Positions 8,198-17,278 of a stretch of DNA of 33,501 bases are shown in pieces; the first letter of the stretch is position 1, and every line of letters begins with the position of its first letter. A program made the position numbers and the translations under genes. The notes beneath the pieces were generated by a model. It was not told where the DNA came from, ran no database searches, and saw only the letters and a program-made list of their open reading frames with translations. The DNA comes from Lachnospiraceae bacterium (lineage in GTDB: Bacteria; Bacillota; Clostridia; Lachnospirales; Lachnospiraceae): contig JAJQHQ010000011.1 of NCBI GenBank assembly GCA_021199655.1, positions 1 to 33,501 on the forward strand, written 5' to 3'.

Positions 8198-10018
8198 TTA
8201 CTCTGCCGTTTCCGTTTCAGCAAGTGTTTTTTCGATTCCCAGATACGGCAGTATGTTTTCAAAAATATCTTTCACCACCGGCGCGGCGATTGTGCCGCCG
8301 TAGTAGGTGCCCTGCGGATTGTTGATGACGCACAGGCAGATCACCTGTGGGTCGTCCGCCGGGGCGAAACCGACGAACGAGGAAATGTATTTCCCCTGTC
8401 CGCGCGGAAGCGTCTCGGAGGTCGCGGTCTTGCCGCCGATCCGGTATCCCTCAATATAGGCGTTTTTGCCGGAACCGCCGTCTACGACCTGCTCCAGAAG
8501 ATACCGCATGGTTTCGGACGTCTCCTCAGAGAGGATCCGTTCCCCTTCTTCATACTGACAGACTTCCAGCAGCGCGCCGTCCGCATCCAGCACGCTTACG
8601 GCAAAATGCGGTGTGATACGGATGCCGCCGTTGACGATAGACGCCGCGGTCGTGATCAGCTGGATCGGCGTGATCTGGAATGACTGTCCGAATGAGATCG
8701 TAGCCAGCTCCACCTGACCGACGTTTTCCTTCTTATGCATGATCGTCGCCGCTTCCCCCGGCAGATCGATGCCGGTCTTGTCGTTTAAGCCAAACTGATC
8801 GAAATATTTAAAATAATTGTCCACGCCGAGCCGAAGCCCGACTTCGATAAAGACCGGATTGCAGGAGTTCTGCGCGGCCTCCAGAAAGGTCTCCGACCCG
8901 TGTCCGGCCGTCTTGTGACAGCGGATGCGCCGGTCGTCCACCAGCTTGTAGCCGGGACAGTAAAAGGTGTCGGAAAGCGTCACCACGCCCTCCTCCAGCC
9001 CTGCCGCAGCGGTGATGATCTTGAAGGTCGACCCCGGCTCGTAGGTGTCGTTGATGCAGCCGTTGCGCCACATCTTGTTGAGGGCATCCTGCAGTTCCTC
9101 ATTTGTCATGGAAGATACCGCATCCAGGGCATTGACGGATAAAGCAGTTTCCGCATCCTCATCGGTCTCGTCAGAAAGCTGCGTCTCGATATAGAATTCC
9201 GTCAAAGTATACGGATCATTCAGATCAAATTCAGGCACGTTCGTCATCGCGTAGATTTCCCCGTTCTGCGGATTCATCACGATGATCGACACACTGTCCG
9301 CCTGCTTTTCCTCAAGCACGGTATAGGCGGCCTGCTCGACATACTGCTGGATATTGGCATCCATACTGATGACGAGGTCGTTCCCCGCCACCGGCTCCAC
9401 GCGCGTCTCCGCGGTGTCTTCAAGCTCTATCCCTCTCGCGTCCGTGAGCGTCAGGATCGTTCCGGGCGTCCCGGAGAGCACCTCGTCGTACCGGACCTCC
9501 AGCCCGATGATGCCCTGATTGTCGGCGCCGGTAAATCCCAGCACCTTTGAAGCCATGCTTTCATACGGATAATATCGTTTGTAATCCTCATCCACCTTCA
9601 CCCCGTCAAGCCCATAGCTTCGGATCGCGTCTCCAGTCTCTTTGTCTACGTTGCTTCTGATCCGTTCGATGGAGCTGTTTTTCTCCACCCGTGTCCGCAC
9701 CGTCTCCTCATCCATGCCAAGCTCCGCGCAGAGCACTTCAATGACCTGCTCCGGATCCGTGATCTGGCTGTGAATCACCGAAACCGTACAGACCGTCCGG
9801 TTATCCGCCAGAACCGTACCGTTGCGGTCCAGGATCTGTCCGCGTTCTGCCTTGATGGAACGTTCCCGTTCATGCAGATTCTCCGCCAGAGTCGTATAGT
9901 ATTCGGACTTTGCGATCATCAGAAAGCTAAGCCGTCCGATCAGGAACAGAAGCGCCGCCATACAGCAGACGAATATCAGCAGGATTTTCCTGCGGTGAAA
10001 GGATCTTGTTTTCTGCAT
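8198..10018 (-). CDS. Class B penicillin-binding protein, SpoVD/FtsI-like, with KTA motif
   Basis: This 606-aa transpeptidase is anchored by one N-terminal helix (about 12-35) and crosslinks peptidoglycan outside the membrane. A dimerisation domain contains RGQILDRNGTVLA (59-71). In the transpeptidase domain the catalytic Ser330 lies in EPGSTFK, SCN is at 385-387, and the third motif reads KTAT (530-533) instead of the usual KTGT. There is no PASTA domain. An acidic insertion (about 281-300) precedes the active serine. It lies directly downstream of a second, longer class B PBP, a tandem like the pbpB-spoVD pair of Bacillus, so a sporulation role is possible but not shown. ATG at 10018 follows a GGGGGA box closely. 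A 180-bp gap with no strong promoter separates it from the upstream PBP gene. Confidence 0.85.
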   Translation of the reverse strand: MQKTRSFHRRKILLIFVCCMAALLFLIGRLSFLMIAKSEYYTTLAENLHERERSIKAERGQILDRNGTVLADNRTVCTVSVIHSQITDPEQVIEVLCAELGMDEETVRTRVEKNSSIERIRSNVDKETGDAIRSYGLDGVKVDEDYKRYYPYESMASKVLGFTGADNQGIIGLEVRYDEVLSGTPGTILTLTDARGIELEDTAETRVEPVAGNDLVISMDANIQQYVEQAAYTVLEEKQADSVSIIVMNPQNGEIYAMTNVPEFDLNDPYTLTEFYIETQLSDETDEDAETALSVNALDAVSSMTNEELQDALNKMWRNGCINDTYEPGSTFKIITAAAGLEEGVVTLSDTFYCPGYKLVDDRRIRCHKTAGHGSETFLEAAQNSCNPVFIEVGLRLGVDNYFKYFDQFGLNDKTGIDLPGEAATIMHKKENVGQVELATISFGQSFQITPIQLITTAASIVNGGIRITPHFAVSVLDADGALLEVCQYEEGERILSEETSETMRYLLEQVVDGGSGKNAYIEGYRIGGKTATSETLPRGQGKYISSFVGFAPADDPQVICLCVINNPQGTYYGGTIAAPVVKDIFENILPYLGIEKTLAETETAE

Positions 10019-10198
10019 GCATCCCCCGAAAGATGTTATGAAGTGCAGGATCCATCCATGCGCGTTGTCATGGCGTTATGATCCTGTCTTTTTTAATCTA
10101 TTCGATAAGAAGAAACTTCATGCCATGCCCCCCTATCACATTTTTATACAGGGCATCGTATCCTTTCATCACACGATGTTCCGGATGAGGACTTTCTT

Positions 10199-12505
10199 TT
10201 ATTCCTCTTCATCTTCATCCGCGATATCGGTCGGATCGACGAGGGTCGTATCGGAGTCGTCCACGCTGCTTTCATCCAGCGGCGCAGCCATATCCGGATT
10301 CGTTGCGATGGACTCCTCCCCGTCGTCCTCCGTCTCTACGGTGGAGACTGCGTTCATATAGCCGTCATAGACGGTTCCGTCATCATCAATATAGGCGCCG
10401 GCGATCACATTGCCGTCCCCGTCGACTACCTGACCGTCCTCGACGCGCGCGTCGTTGTAAAGATTGCCGTAGGAATCAAACGCCTGGAACGTCGTCACGC
10501 TGTCGACCTGTACGACATCGTCCTGTGTCAGCCCCAGTTCTGCCAGCAGCGAATCCGAAATCTCCTCCGTGGCGGTGATGCCCAGATACGGAAACACATC
10601 CAGAGCGATCGTCTGGAACAGCTTCTGTGCGTAGCTGCTGCTCGCCTGGTTCTCTACGTTCGGTTCGTCGACTACGACATAGATCACGACCTCCGGATCG
10701 TTGATCGGAGCGGCTCCGATAAAGGATACCAGATACAGGCCGTCCGCGCGCTCGCCGGTCGTAGAATCGATCTTCTCCGCCGTACCGGTCTTTCCGCCGA
10801 CACGGTAGCCCGGCACGCGGGCCGCTTTGCCGGTACCATTCTCCACTACGCTCTCCAGATACTCTTTTAAGGTATCGGAGGTCGAGGAGGAAATGATCTG
10901 TTTTAACAGAAGCTGCGAATTGTCTTTTACGATCGCGCCGTCCTCATCGAGGATCTTATCCACGACGTGCGGCTGGTAATAGTAGCCGCCGTTTACGACC
11001 GCGCAAAACGCCGAAATTTCCTGGATCATGGTACAGGTAAAGCCCTGACCGAATGAGCAGGTCGCCAGCTCCACCTCATTCATGGTGTCTGTCGTATACA
11101 CGACGCCGGTCGATTCATTCGGCAGGTCGATGCCGGTCTTCTTGCCGAATCCAAACAGAGACTGATATTCGATAAAATTCGATACCCGCATTTTCGCCGC
11201 GATCTGCATCAGAGCGTCATTGCAGGAATTTACCAGAGCATCTTCCAGCGTCTCTGCCCCGTGCGCGCCCGGATAAACGTCGCAGTGAATCTCCGTATCG
11301 GTAATGTACTCGCCGCCGTCGCAGTAAAAGCTGTCGCTTGTAGAGATCGCGCCGATCTCCAGGGCGGAAGCAATCGTGATCGGCTTGTAGGTCGATCCCG
11401 GCTCATAACTGTCGGACACGCAGAAATTGCCCCACAGATCATAGAGCGCTGTATTGTATGCGCTGCCGTCCTCGTCCTCCTCCAGCAGATCCTGAATCTC
11501 CGCCTCCGTGTACCAGTCGTAGATCACGCTGTCCGGATCGTTCAGATCATAGCTCTGGTTGGTCGCCATCGCCAGAATGCCGCCGGTATCCGGATCCATC
11601 ACCACCACCGCCACATTCGCGGTGCCATGCTTTGCGGTCCCATCGTCGTTGTCGTCTCCGTAGGTCTCGTCAAATTCCGCGATCGCGTTCTCCACGATTT
11701 CCTGAATGTTGACGTCCAGTGTCGTCACCAGCGTATAGCCGTTCTCCGGGGCGATCGTTTTGGTCTGATACTCCGTATCTTCATTCAGATAACCGAAGAT
11801 GCGGCCGTTCGTGCCCTGCAGCTGCTCATCGTAATACGCTTCCAGCCCGACGATCCCGTCGCCTAAGCTGTTCGCGAAGCCGATGGTATTGCTGGCGAGC
11901 GATCCCAGCGGATAATGCCGGATATATTTTTCCTCAAACCAGACTCCGGTCACCGCAGCCCGTTTGGTTTTTTCCTCTTTTTCTGATTCGCTTAACGTGG
12001 AGGAAGAAACATCCGCATACTCGTCAATGTACTCCTCATACGCTTCCATTTCATCCTGCGTCAGATACTGATCCTCATCCTCTCCTTTGACCTGCAGCAC
12101 CTGATACTGGCTGTCTTTAGTCTCATCCGAAAGGATCAGAGACCGAAGCTCTGTCTCATCCAGTCCGAAATAGGCACAAAGCACTTCAATGGTAGGTTCC
12201 AGCGCGTTTTCCTGATCCTGATTGATGGCATAGCAGTCGATCACCAGATTGTAGACCTTTTCACTGTAAGCCAGCACCCGCCCGTTCGCATCCTGAATCT
12301 CACCCCTGCGGGCATAGAGGGTCTCGCTGTCGTAGTTGTTCTGGGAAAGCACCTGCTTTGCATAGCTGTTCCCTTCCGTGACATTGATCTGCGCGATGCG
12401 CAGCAGCAAAACAATCAGTCCCAATAAAACGAATGCAAATACAGCCAGAAGCTTTATTTGCATTCGTTTCGTAAATCTGCGTTCTCTTTTTGTTCGATTT
12501 GCCAA
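10199..12505 (-). CDS. Class B penicillin-binding protein 2, FtsI/PbpB type, with acidic tail module
   Basis: This is the probable septal transpeptidase partner of FtsW. The 768-aa protein has one membrane helix (about 17-37), the RRGEIQDANGRVLAY motif (66-80), catalytic Ser371 in EPGSTYK, SCN at 427-429 and KTGTAEK from 572. Residues about 130-190 hold an unusual Glu/Asp-rich insertion in the pedestal domain. After the transpeptidase domain (to about 650) there is no PASTA domain. Instead residues 676-720 form a module that matches the C-terminus of FtsQ from this window, followed by an Asp/Glu/Thr-rich end (721-768). The start is TTG at 12505, with AGGTGA 6 nt upstream. It lies 10 bp after ftsL. 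The call as a divisome PBP rests on motifs and on placement after ftsL. Confidence 0.9.
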   Translation of the reverse strand: MANRTKRERRFTKRMQIKLLAVFAFVLLGLIVLLLRIAQINVTEGNSYAKQVLSQNNYDSETLYARRGEIQDANGRVLAYSEKVYNLVIDCYAINQDQENALEPTIEVLCAYFGLDETELRSLILSDETKDSQYQVLQVKGEDEDQYLTQDEMEAYEEYIDEYADVSSSTLSESEKEEKTKRAAVTGVWFEEKYIRHYPLGSLASNTIGFANSLGDGIVGLEAYYDEQLQGTNGRIFGYLNEDTEYQTKTIAPENGYTLVTTLDVNIQEIVENAIAEFDETYGDDNDDGTAKHGTANVAVVVMDPDTGGILAMATNQSYDLNDPDSVIYDWYTEAEIQDLLEEDEDGSAYNTALYDLWGNFCVSDSYEPGSTYKPITIASALEIGAISTSDSFYCDGGEYITDTEIHCDVYPGAHGAETLEDALVNSCNDALMQIAAKMRVSNFIEYQSLFGFGKKTGIDLPNESTGVVYTTDTMNEVELATCSFGQGFTCTMIQEISAFCAVVNGGYYYQPHVVDKILDEDGAIVKDNSQLLLKQIISSSTSDTLKEYLESVVENGTGKAARVPGYRVGGKTGTAEKIDSTTGERADGLYLVSFIGAAPINDPEVVIYVVVDEPNVENQASSSYAQKLFQTIALDVFPYLGITATEEISDSLLAELGLTQDDVVQVDSVTTFQAFDSYGNLYNDARVEDGQVVDGDGNVIAGAYIDDDGTVYDGYMNAVSTVETEDDGEESIATNPDMAAPLDESSVDDSDTTLVDPTDIADEDEEE

Positions 12506-12515
12506 AATGATTCAC

Positions 12516-13037
12516 CTACTCTGTCGGTATCTCGGAATACTGTCTCACATAATCGCCATCCTCCACTTCGTAGGTAACGATCTGATCCGATGTCGCCTGC
12601 TGCATGCCAAGCTCATTTGTAGCCACTTCTTTGACATGCTCCAGATCCACACTGTTGATCACGCGATTGTATTCTGAGTCATTGTCCAGTATCGCGGAAT
12701 CCAGCTCCGCGGAAAGGCTCGCCACATCTTCGGCAAGAAGAGTGTTCACCGCCCGCAGTTGCAGGAAATTCACACAGACAAACACCGTGACCACCGCCGC
12801 CGCCGTAAGAAAGAGGACGTACCTGAAATTCATCTGAAGCGCGCGTTCCCGGTTCCTGCGGATGCCCGGGCTTACTTCGCCGGATTCACCCTGCGGCTTC
12901 TTTGGCTGACTGACCGGCTGTGTCTGCACATCCAGCTTCCGCACCGTGTTGCCGTCTATATAGGTATATGTGTTTTTGTTATGGCTTCCTGTCCTTTTTT
13001 TCGCGGAAGCTCTCCTGCCGTACCCTGATCCTGCCAT
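12516..13037 (-). CDS. ftsL: FtsL-like bitopic division protein
   Basis: The 173-aa protein has a long basic cytoplasmic N-terminus, one membrane helix ([19 protein letters not shown], around residues 73-91) and an extracytoplasmic coiled coil with Leu/Val heptads ([20 protein letters not shown]), the layout of FtsL. FtsL proteins join FtsB/DivIC and FtsQ and activate the septal synthase. The sequence itself is too divergent to prove the family; the position between rsmH and the PBP gene is the main support. I chose ATG 13037, with AGGG 6 nt upstream; it overlaps the end of rsmH by 59 bp. A TTG at 13094 would give 192 aa. Confidence 0.8.
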   Translation of the reverse strand: MAGSGYGRRASAKKRTGSHNKNTYTYIDGNTVRKLDVQTQPVSQPKKPQGESGEVSPGIRRNRERALQMNFRYVLFLTAAAVVTVFVCVNFLQLRAVNTLLAEDVASLSAELDSAILDNDSEYNRVINSVDLEHVKEVATNELGMQQATSDQIVTYEVEDGDYVRQYSEIPTE

Positions 13038-13977
13038 AGCTGTCCCTGCTTTCAAACACGCGGAGCTTTGCGCTCTTTGACCTCTTATTTTCAAGTAACT
13101 CTTCCTCTGACGGAAGAATTGGTTTGCGAGTGATAACGGTTCCTTTTGGTATTTTTCCGCATACGCACACCGGAAATTCTTTCGGGCAGGTACACGGGTT
13201 CTCCATTTCGCGAAATTTGTTTTTTACGATCCGATCTTCCAGCGAATGGAAAGTGATCACACAGATCCTTCCTCCATCGCTTAAGAGATCCACCATATCC
13301 TCCAGAGAATTCTCAAGAACGGTAAGTTCCTGATTCACCTCGATCCGGATGGCCTGAAATGTCCTTTTGGCCGGGTGTCCTCCCACTGCCCGCACTTTCA
13401 TTGGGATCGCAGCCTTTATAACATGAATTAACTCCCCAGTTGTTTCCAGTTTTTTTTCGCTGCGTGCGATCACAATATGTCTGGCAATGTTTTTTGCGAA
13501 CTTTTCCTCCCCATAATCGCGAATCACGCGATACAGCTCCATCTCGCTGTATTCGTTCACAACATCCATCGCCGTCAGGGACTGTCGCTGATCCATACGC
13601 ATGTCCAACGGCGCGTCTTCCCGGTAGGTAAATCCCCGCTCTGCCGTGTCAAGCTGGTAAGAGGAAACCCCCAGGTCCAAAATGACTCCATCTACAGATG
13701 ACACACCGAGTCCCGAAAGCACGGCTCTCATATCGCAGTAATTGCTGCGCACGATCGTCACCCGATCCCGAAACTCGTCCAAACGCCTTGTAGCTGCCTC
13801 GATCGCGTCCGCGTCCTGATCGATCCCGATCAGCCGGCCGCCATCCGTCAGCCTTTTGCATATTTCCAGAGAATGTCCGCCGCCGCCGAGCGTCCCATCC
13901 ACATAAATTCCATCCGGTCTTATCCGCAGTTCCTCAATGCTTTCGGTCAGAAGTACCGATTTGTGTTTAAATTCCAT
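12979..13977 (-). CDS. rsmH: 16S rRNA (cytosine-1402-N4)-methyltransferase RsmH
   Basis: RsmH methylates N4 of C1402 in the decoding centre of 16S rRNA, using S-adenosylmethionine. The 332-aa protein starts [14 protein letters not shown] and has the SAM motif [11 protein letters not shown] (26-36), [14 protein letters not shown], and the family-specific [18 protein letters not shown] block followed by [11 protein letters not shown]. The ATG overlaps the mraZ stop codon (TGATG), so translation is probably coupled. The gene is the standard second gene of dcw clusters. Confidence 0.97.
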   Translation of the reverse strand: MEFKHKSVLLTESIEELRIRPDGIYVDGTLGGGGHSLEICKRLTDGGRLIGIDQDADAIEAATRRLDEFRDRVTIVRSNYCDMRAVLSGLGVSSVDGVILDLGVSSYQLDTAERGFTYREDAPLDMRMDQRQSLTAMDVVNEYSEMELYRVIRDYGEEKFAKNIARHIVIARSEKKLETTGELIHVIKAAIPMKVRAVGGHPAKRTFQAIRIEVNQELTVLENSLEDMVDLLSDGGRICVITFHSLEDRIVKNKFREMENPCTCPKEFPVCVCGKIPKGTVITRKPILPSEEELLENKRSKSAKLRVFESRDSYGRIRVRQESFREKKDRKP

Positions 13978-14408
13978 CAGATATCAAGCCCCAAATCAGA
14001 CATCTGCTCCGCGATGTCGTCCATGTCATCGTAAGCATTGTTTTCCGTCCAGTCTGCCTTATTCCAGATCTCTATACGATTCAGGTTGCCCGACAGCACC
14101 ACATCCTTATCCAGCTTCGCAAACTCTCTTAAGTTCTGTGGTAAGAGAATTCTCCCCTGCTTGTCCAGTTCGCATGTGGTCGCGCCACCCATAAAGAAAC
14201 GTGTGAATTTTCTGGCGTTTTTCTGTGTAAGCGGCAGTTTGCGCAGCTTCTCCTCGAAGATCTGCCATTCGTTTTTGGGAAACGCAAACAGACATCCATC
14301 CAATCCCTTCGTCACAATAAATTCATCGTCAAGTAACTCTCTGAATTTTGCCGGGATGATCAGTCTGCCTTTGGAATCAATCGTATGATTGTATTCTCCC
14401 ATAAACAT
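13977..14408 (-). CDS. mraZ: Transcriptional regulator MraZ
   Basis: MraZ is a nucleoid-associated repressor of the dcw operon with two tandem AbrB-like SpoVT/MazE domains. Both signatures are visible: [14 protein letters not shown] (about 10-24) and [16 protein letters not shown] in the second half. I chose the ATG at 14408 (143 aa, starting MFMGEYNHT) because AAGGTG lies 7 nt upstream; an ATG one codon earlier is only 4 nt away. Five phased GTGG boxes upstream (14650-14694) fit autoregulation as described for MraZ in other bacteria. It is the first gene of the dcw operon. Confidence 0.97.
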   Translation of the reverse strand: MFMGEYNHTIDSKGRLIIPAKFRELLDDEFIVTKGLDGCLFAFPKNEWQIFEEKLRKLPLTQKNARKFTRFFMGGATTCELDKQGRILLPQNLREFAKLDKDVVLSGNLNRIEIWNKADWTENNAYDDMDDIAEQMSDLGLDI

Positions 14409-14649
14409 CATGATGCACCTTCTTCGAAACCATCCCCGTCCTGTATGCCCGCGGTCAATCCGAACAGACTGTCAATGCTTTGCGCATATGACTTTTTCAC
14501 ATATGGTCTTTTCACTTATGCCCTCCCGCTGCCAGGCTCCCCAGCAGGCAGCGTAAGCAGATACATGACGGCTTGCCTGTGGCGTTTTTTTCATCGCGGT
14601 TCAAAAAAAGGAGCGTTTTCCACGAGGCTGCTTTCATTGCCCATAGCCG

Positions 14650-14694
14650 CCACAATCTTCCACTTTTGTCCCACGATGCACCACTTTCTACCAC
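14650..14694 (-). promoter_or_regulatory. MraZ operator: five phased GTGG boxes
   Basis: CCAC (GTGG on the minus strand) occurs at 14650, 14660, 14671, 14681 and 14691, with periods of 10, 11, 10 and 10 bp, so all boxes face the same side of the helix. Two are preceded by AAA on the minus strand (AAAGTGG). MraZ is known to bind short direct repeats of TGGGN or AAAGTG type upstream of its own gene. The boxes start just downstream of the predicted -10, where binding would block transcription. Confidence 0.75.
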
Positions 14695-14702
14695 TTGCGA
14701 TT

Positions 14703-14731
14703 ATAATACAGGTTTTTTTCACAAAAAACAA
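14703..14731 (-). promoter_or_regulatory. Putative sigma-A promoter of the mraZ (dcw) operon
   Basis: On the minus strand there is a -35 TTGTTT (14726-14731), 17 bp, then a -10 TATTAT (14703-14708), continuing as TATTATAAT. The predicted start falls at the first MraZ box. Confidence 0.7.
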
Positions 14732-14797
14732 GCCCAAATTCCGTGAATTTTTCAAGGATTGATCCATTTTCGGGTGAATTACAATATTTAGTTTCAG

Positions 14798-14832
14798 AAA
14801 AAAAAACCGCCGCTAAATCTAGCGACGGTTTT
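14798..14832 (-). terminator. Intrinsic terminator of the lgt/Spo0E-like unit
   Basis: On the minus strand a 10-bp stem with one mismatch (14805-14814 with 14821-14830) and a 6-nt loop is followed by nine U. It separates the upstream operon from the mraZ promoter. Confidence 0.9.
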
Positions 14833-14892
14833 GATAAGCAAATTATTCTGTTTTCCTGTTCTGCCCGCATCTTTCACAGCTGTCCTGAATCG

Positions 14893-15114
14893 TTACGCGC
14901 ATTCCATATACAGTTCGATCAGCCGATCCAGATAGCGGCTCTGGTGGTAAATTTCCTCACTGTGTCCGAAAAGCCATAAACACGAATGGGATTCCCCTCC
15001 ACCGGCACGTTCGCCGGCGAGTGTTTCATGAGAAAGCAATTCCGCCTCGATGAGCCGGTTCAGCTTATCCCTCTCTGTCTCGATCAGAACAGACAACAGT
15101 TCCTTTTTCTTCAT
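14893..15114 (-). CDS. Spo0E-like aspartyl-phosphate phosphatase family protein
   Basis: This is a 73-aa protein with two predicted helices, residues 1-27 (KELLSVLIETERDKLNRLIE) and about 51-72, the second carrying SRYLDRLIELYM. This matches the Spo0E-family layout and its S-x-x-LD-x-LI-x-x-Y signature. Members remove phosphate from response regulators such as Spo0A and so restrain sporulation. The loop between the helices (about 28-50, Gly/Ser/His-rich) is longer than usual. It follows lgt by 19 bp, with AAAGGAGA and GAGAGGA upstream, and ends before a strong terminator. The family call rests on the second helix only, and the target is unknown. Confidence 0.65.
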   Translation of the reverse strand: MKKKELLSVLIETERDKLNRLIEAELLSHETLAGERAGGGESHSCLWLFGHSEEIYHQSRYLDRLIELYMECA

Positions 15115-15133
15115 TCTCCTTTGTTCCTCTCAA

Positions 15134-16045
15134 TCACTGCATAAACCGGGGTCTTTTGATCAGAAGAATCAGCGAGGCAATCACAAAAATCCCGGACAGC
15201 ACCTGCGAAACCGGAAGTCCCGTCCCAAACAGGATCAGCTGGTCTGTGCGGAGACTCTCGATCCAGAATCGTCCGGCTCCGTAAAGAAGCAGATACAGCA
15301 GAAATACAGTGAGCTTTTTTCTGTGACGATGCGGCTTTGCGGTCTTCGGCGCGTCAGCAATAAAATCCCTGTCATCCGCAGTAAAGCGAAACGTCACCAG
15401 AAGTAATATTGCCAGCACTCCAAGATTCCATAAGGATTCATACAAAAATGTGGGATGCACCTGAATATATTCTATCCCGTCGATGGTCTGAATATGCGCA
15501 CGCATCGTGTCTGTAATCTCCGAGGCGCGCACATCACTGACCGGAAGCTGCATTGCAAGAAGGTTATCCGCGTAGTCTCCGAACGCTTCGCGGTTGAAAA
15601 AATTGCCCCATCTTCCGACGGCCTGACCCCACACCAGTCCGATGCAGGCCGTATCCAGCGCACTGCGCCAGTCGATTTTTCTGATATGACAGAAGACAAG
15701 CGCGGTCAGCACACCGCCGATCACGCCGCCATATATGGCCAGGCCGCCTTTGCGCAGATTGAAGATTTCCGCAAGATGGCTGCTGTAATAATCCCAGGAA
15801 AATACCACATAATAAATGCGTGCGCAAATCACCGCTACAATAATCGCAATGATACCGAAATCAAAATAATCGTCTTCTTTCTGGCCGGTCGCTTTCGCCA
15901 CTTTCATCACCAGAAGTAACCCCGTCATCATAGCCACCGCCAGGACTACACCGTACATGGCGATGGAAATCCCCCCGATCTGGAAGTTCTTAATCACATT
16001 CGTCAGTGTGATGCCCAGATGCGGGAAACGAATGGTGCCTTCCAT
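15134..16045 (-). CDS. lgt: Phosphatidylglycerol--prolipoprotein diacylglyceryl transferase Lgt
   Basis: Lgt is the membrane enzyme that attaches diacylglycerol from phosphatidylglycerol to the lipobox cysteine of prolipoproteins, the first step of lipoprotein maturation. The 303-aa protein has about seven hydrophobic segments, the RKGGLAIYGGVIGG motif (98-111), the Lgt signature GQAVGRWGNFFNREAFG (140-156), HPTFLYESLWN, and RFWIESLRTDQ near the C-terminus. A GGAGGG ribosome site precedes the ATG. It lies between ychF and the Spo0E-like gene, 68 bp after ychF, which suggests a shared transcript. Confidence 0.97.
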   Translation of the reverse strand: MEGTIRFPHLGITLTNVIKNFQIGGISIAMYGVVLAVAMMTGLLLVMKVAKATGQKEDDYFDFGIIAIIVAVICARIYYVVFSWDYYSSHLAEIFNLRKGGLAIYGGVIGGVLTALVFCHIRKIDWRSALDTACIGLVWGQAVGRWGNFFNREAFGDYADNLLAMQLPVSDVRASEITDTMRAHIQTIDGIEYIQVHPTFLYESLWNLGVLAILLLVTFRFTADDRDFIADAPKTAKPHRHRKKLTVFLLYLLLYGAGRFWIESLRTDQLILFGTGLPVSQVLSGIFVIASLILLIKRPRFMQ

Positions 16046-16113
16046 GAAGCTCCCTCCAATCTACGCTTTCTCCTGCAGGCAGGAGAAGCCTGACTTGACT
16101 TGGCTCACTTCGT

Positions 16114-17211
16114 TCACACGTTAAACCGGAACAATATCACATCGCCGTCCCGCACGACATAATCCTTTCCTTCAAGACCCACAAGTCCTTTTTCTCTTGC
16201 AGCGGAAAGAGAACCGCAGTCCAGAAGGTCGCGGTAGTTCACAACCTCCGCACGGATAAAGCCGCGCTCAAAATCAGAGTGGATCTTGCCCGCGGCCTGA
16301 GGAGCCTTTGTGCCCTTTTTGATGGTCCACGCACGGGTCTCCGTCTCACCGGCTGTCAGAAAGCTCTGAAGTCCCAGCAGACTGTAGCTTGCTTCTATCA
16401 GTTTCTCCAGTCCGGACTCTTTTAATCCCAGATCCTCCAGAAACATCTGTTTTTCATCATCGTCAAGCTCTGAAATCTCTTCCTCAATCTCCGCACAGAT
16501 CACGAAAACCTCACTCCCGGACTGTGCCGCATAGTCACGTACTGATTTCACATAAGCATTGGAAGCGCCGTCATCCGCCAGCTCGTCCTCCGCCACATTC
16601 GCCGCAAAGATTACAGGCTTTGCAGTGAGCAGATTGTACTCGGCAAGCCACGCCTGCTCGTCTTCGTCGTCCGTCTCATAGGTGATGGCCAGCTTTCCAT
16701 CCTCCAGATGCTCTTTCAGGGCTTTCATCAGCGCCAGCTCCTTCGCTGCCGCCTTATTGTTGTTCGCCGCACGGCCGGTCTTCGCGATCCGGCGCTCCAG
16801 GATCTCCAGATCAGAAAAGATCAGTTCCAGATTGATGGTCTCAATATCACGTACCGGATCCACGGATCCATCCACATGCACCACATTCGGATCATCAAAG
16901 CAGCGTACCACATGTACGATGGCGTCCACTTCACGGATATTCGCCAGAAACTGGTTCCCCAGCCCCTCACCCTTCGACGCGCCTTTTACCAGACCTGCGA
17001 TATCGACAAACTCGATCACCGCCGGTGTCACCTTTGCGGAATGATAAAGATCTGCCAGCAGATCAAGCCGTTCATCCGGCACCGCTACCACACCGACATT
17101 CGGATCGATCGTGCAGAACGGATAGTTTGCTGATTCTGCACCTGCTTTCGTAAGAGAATTAAATAATGTGCTCTTACCCACATTCGGAAGTCCTACGATT
17201 CCAAGCTTCAT
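16114..17211 (-). CDS. ychF: Redox-regulated ATPase YchF (Obg family)
   Basis: YchF is a universally conserved TRAFAC P-loop protein that binds the ribosome and, unusually, prefers ATP to GTP. The 365-aa form starts [17 protein letters not shown], with the G1 loop GLPNVGKS at about 6-13, [10 protein letters not shown] as G3, and NVAE in place of the GTP-specific NKxD. That substitution matches the known ATP preference. A helical middle is followed by a C-terminal TGS domain ending ILFRFNV. Start ATG 17211 is chosen because AAGGAGAG lies about 9 nt upstream; the longer frame to 17235 would include the ribosome site itself. Confidence 0.97.
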   Translation of the reverse strand: MKLGIVGLPNVGKSTLFNSLTKAGAESANYPFCTIDPNVGVVAVPDERLDLLADLYHSAKVTPAVIEFVDIAGLVKGASKGEGLGNQFLANIREVDAIVHVVRCFDDPNVVHVDGSVDPVRDIETINLELIFSDLEILERRIAKTGRAANNNKAAAKELALMKALKEHLEDGKLAITYETDDEDEQAWLAEYNLLTAKPVIFAANVAEDELADDGASNAYVKSVRDYAAQSGSEVFVICAEIEEEISELDDDEKQMFLEDLGLKESGLEKLIEASYSLLGLQSFLTAGETETRAWTIKKGTKAPQAAGKIHSDFERGFIRAEVVNYRDLLDCGSLSAAREKGLVGLEGKDYVVRDGDVILFRFNV

Positions 17212-17278
17212 GTTCTGTTTCTCTCCTTGAGTCATTATATTAATGCGGGCACCTGCAGGCCCCGTTTTTTTAAAAAAA

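Larger units (their letters stand above)
14409..14892. other. Intergenic region between the Spo0E-like gene and mraZ
   Basis: This 484-bp gap holds no gene. In transcription order it contains the terminator of the lgt unit (14798-14832), a sigma-A-type promoter (14703-14731), five GTGG operator boxes (14650-14694), and about 240 nt of mraZ leader in which I see no recognised riboswitch or long hairpin. Confidence 0.75.

Noticed and set aside
10046-10086. Hairpin caggatc/gatcctg followed by T6 on the plus strand between the two PBP genes
   Set aside because: It would terminate plus-strand transcription, but no plus-strand gene exists here. The loop is long, and on the minus strand the U-run is on the wrong side.
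10019-10198. A promoter for the second PBP gene in the 180-bp gap
   Set aside because: A TATAAA is present but no -35 at the right distance, and no clear sporulation sigma factor site. The evidence is too weak to annotate.
16068-16087. Hairpin ttctcctgc/gcaggagaa between ychF and lgt as a terminator
   Set aside because: The loop is only 2 nt and no U-tract follows on either strand. It may sequester the lgt leader but cannot be called.
17246-17271. Terminator-like stem with T7 between rpe and ychF
   Set aside because: The orientation suits the plus strand only and the stem is imperfect. Both neighbouring genes run on the minus strand.
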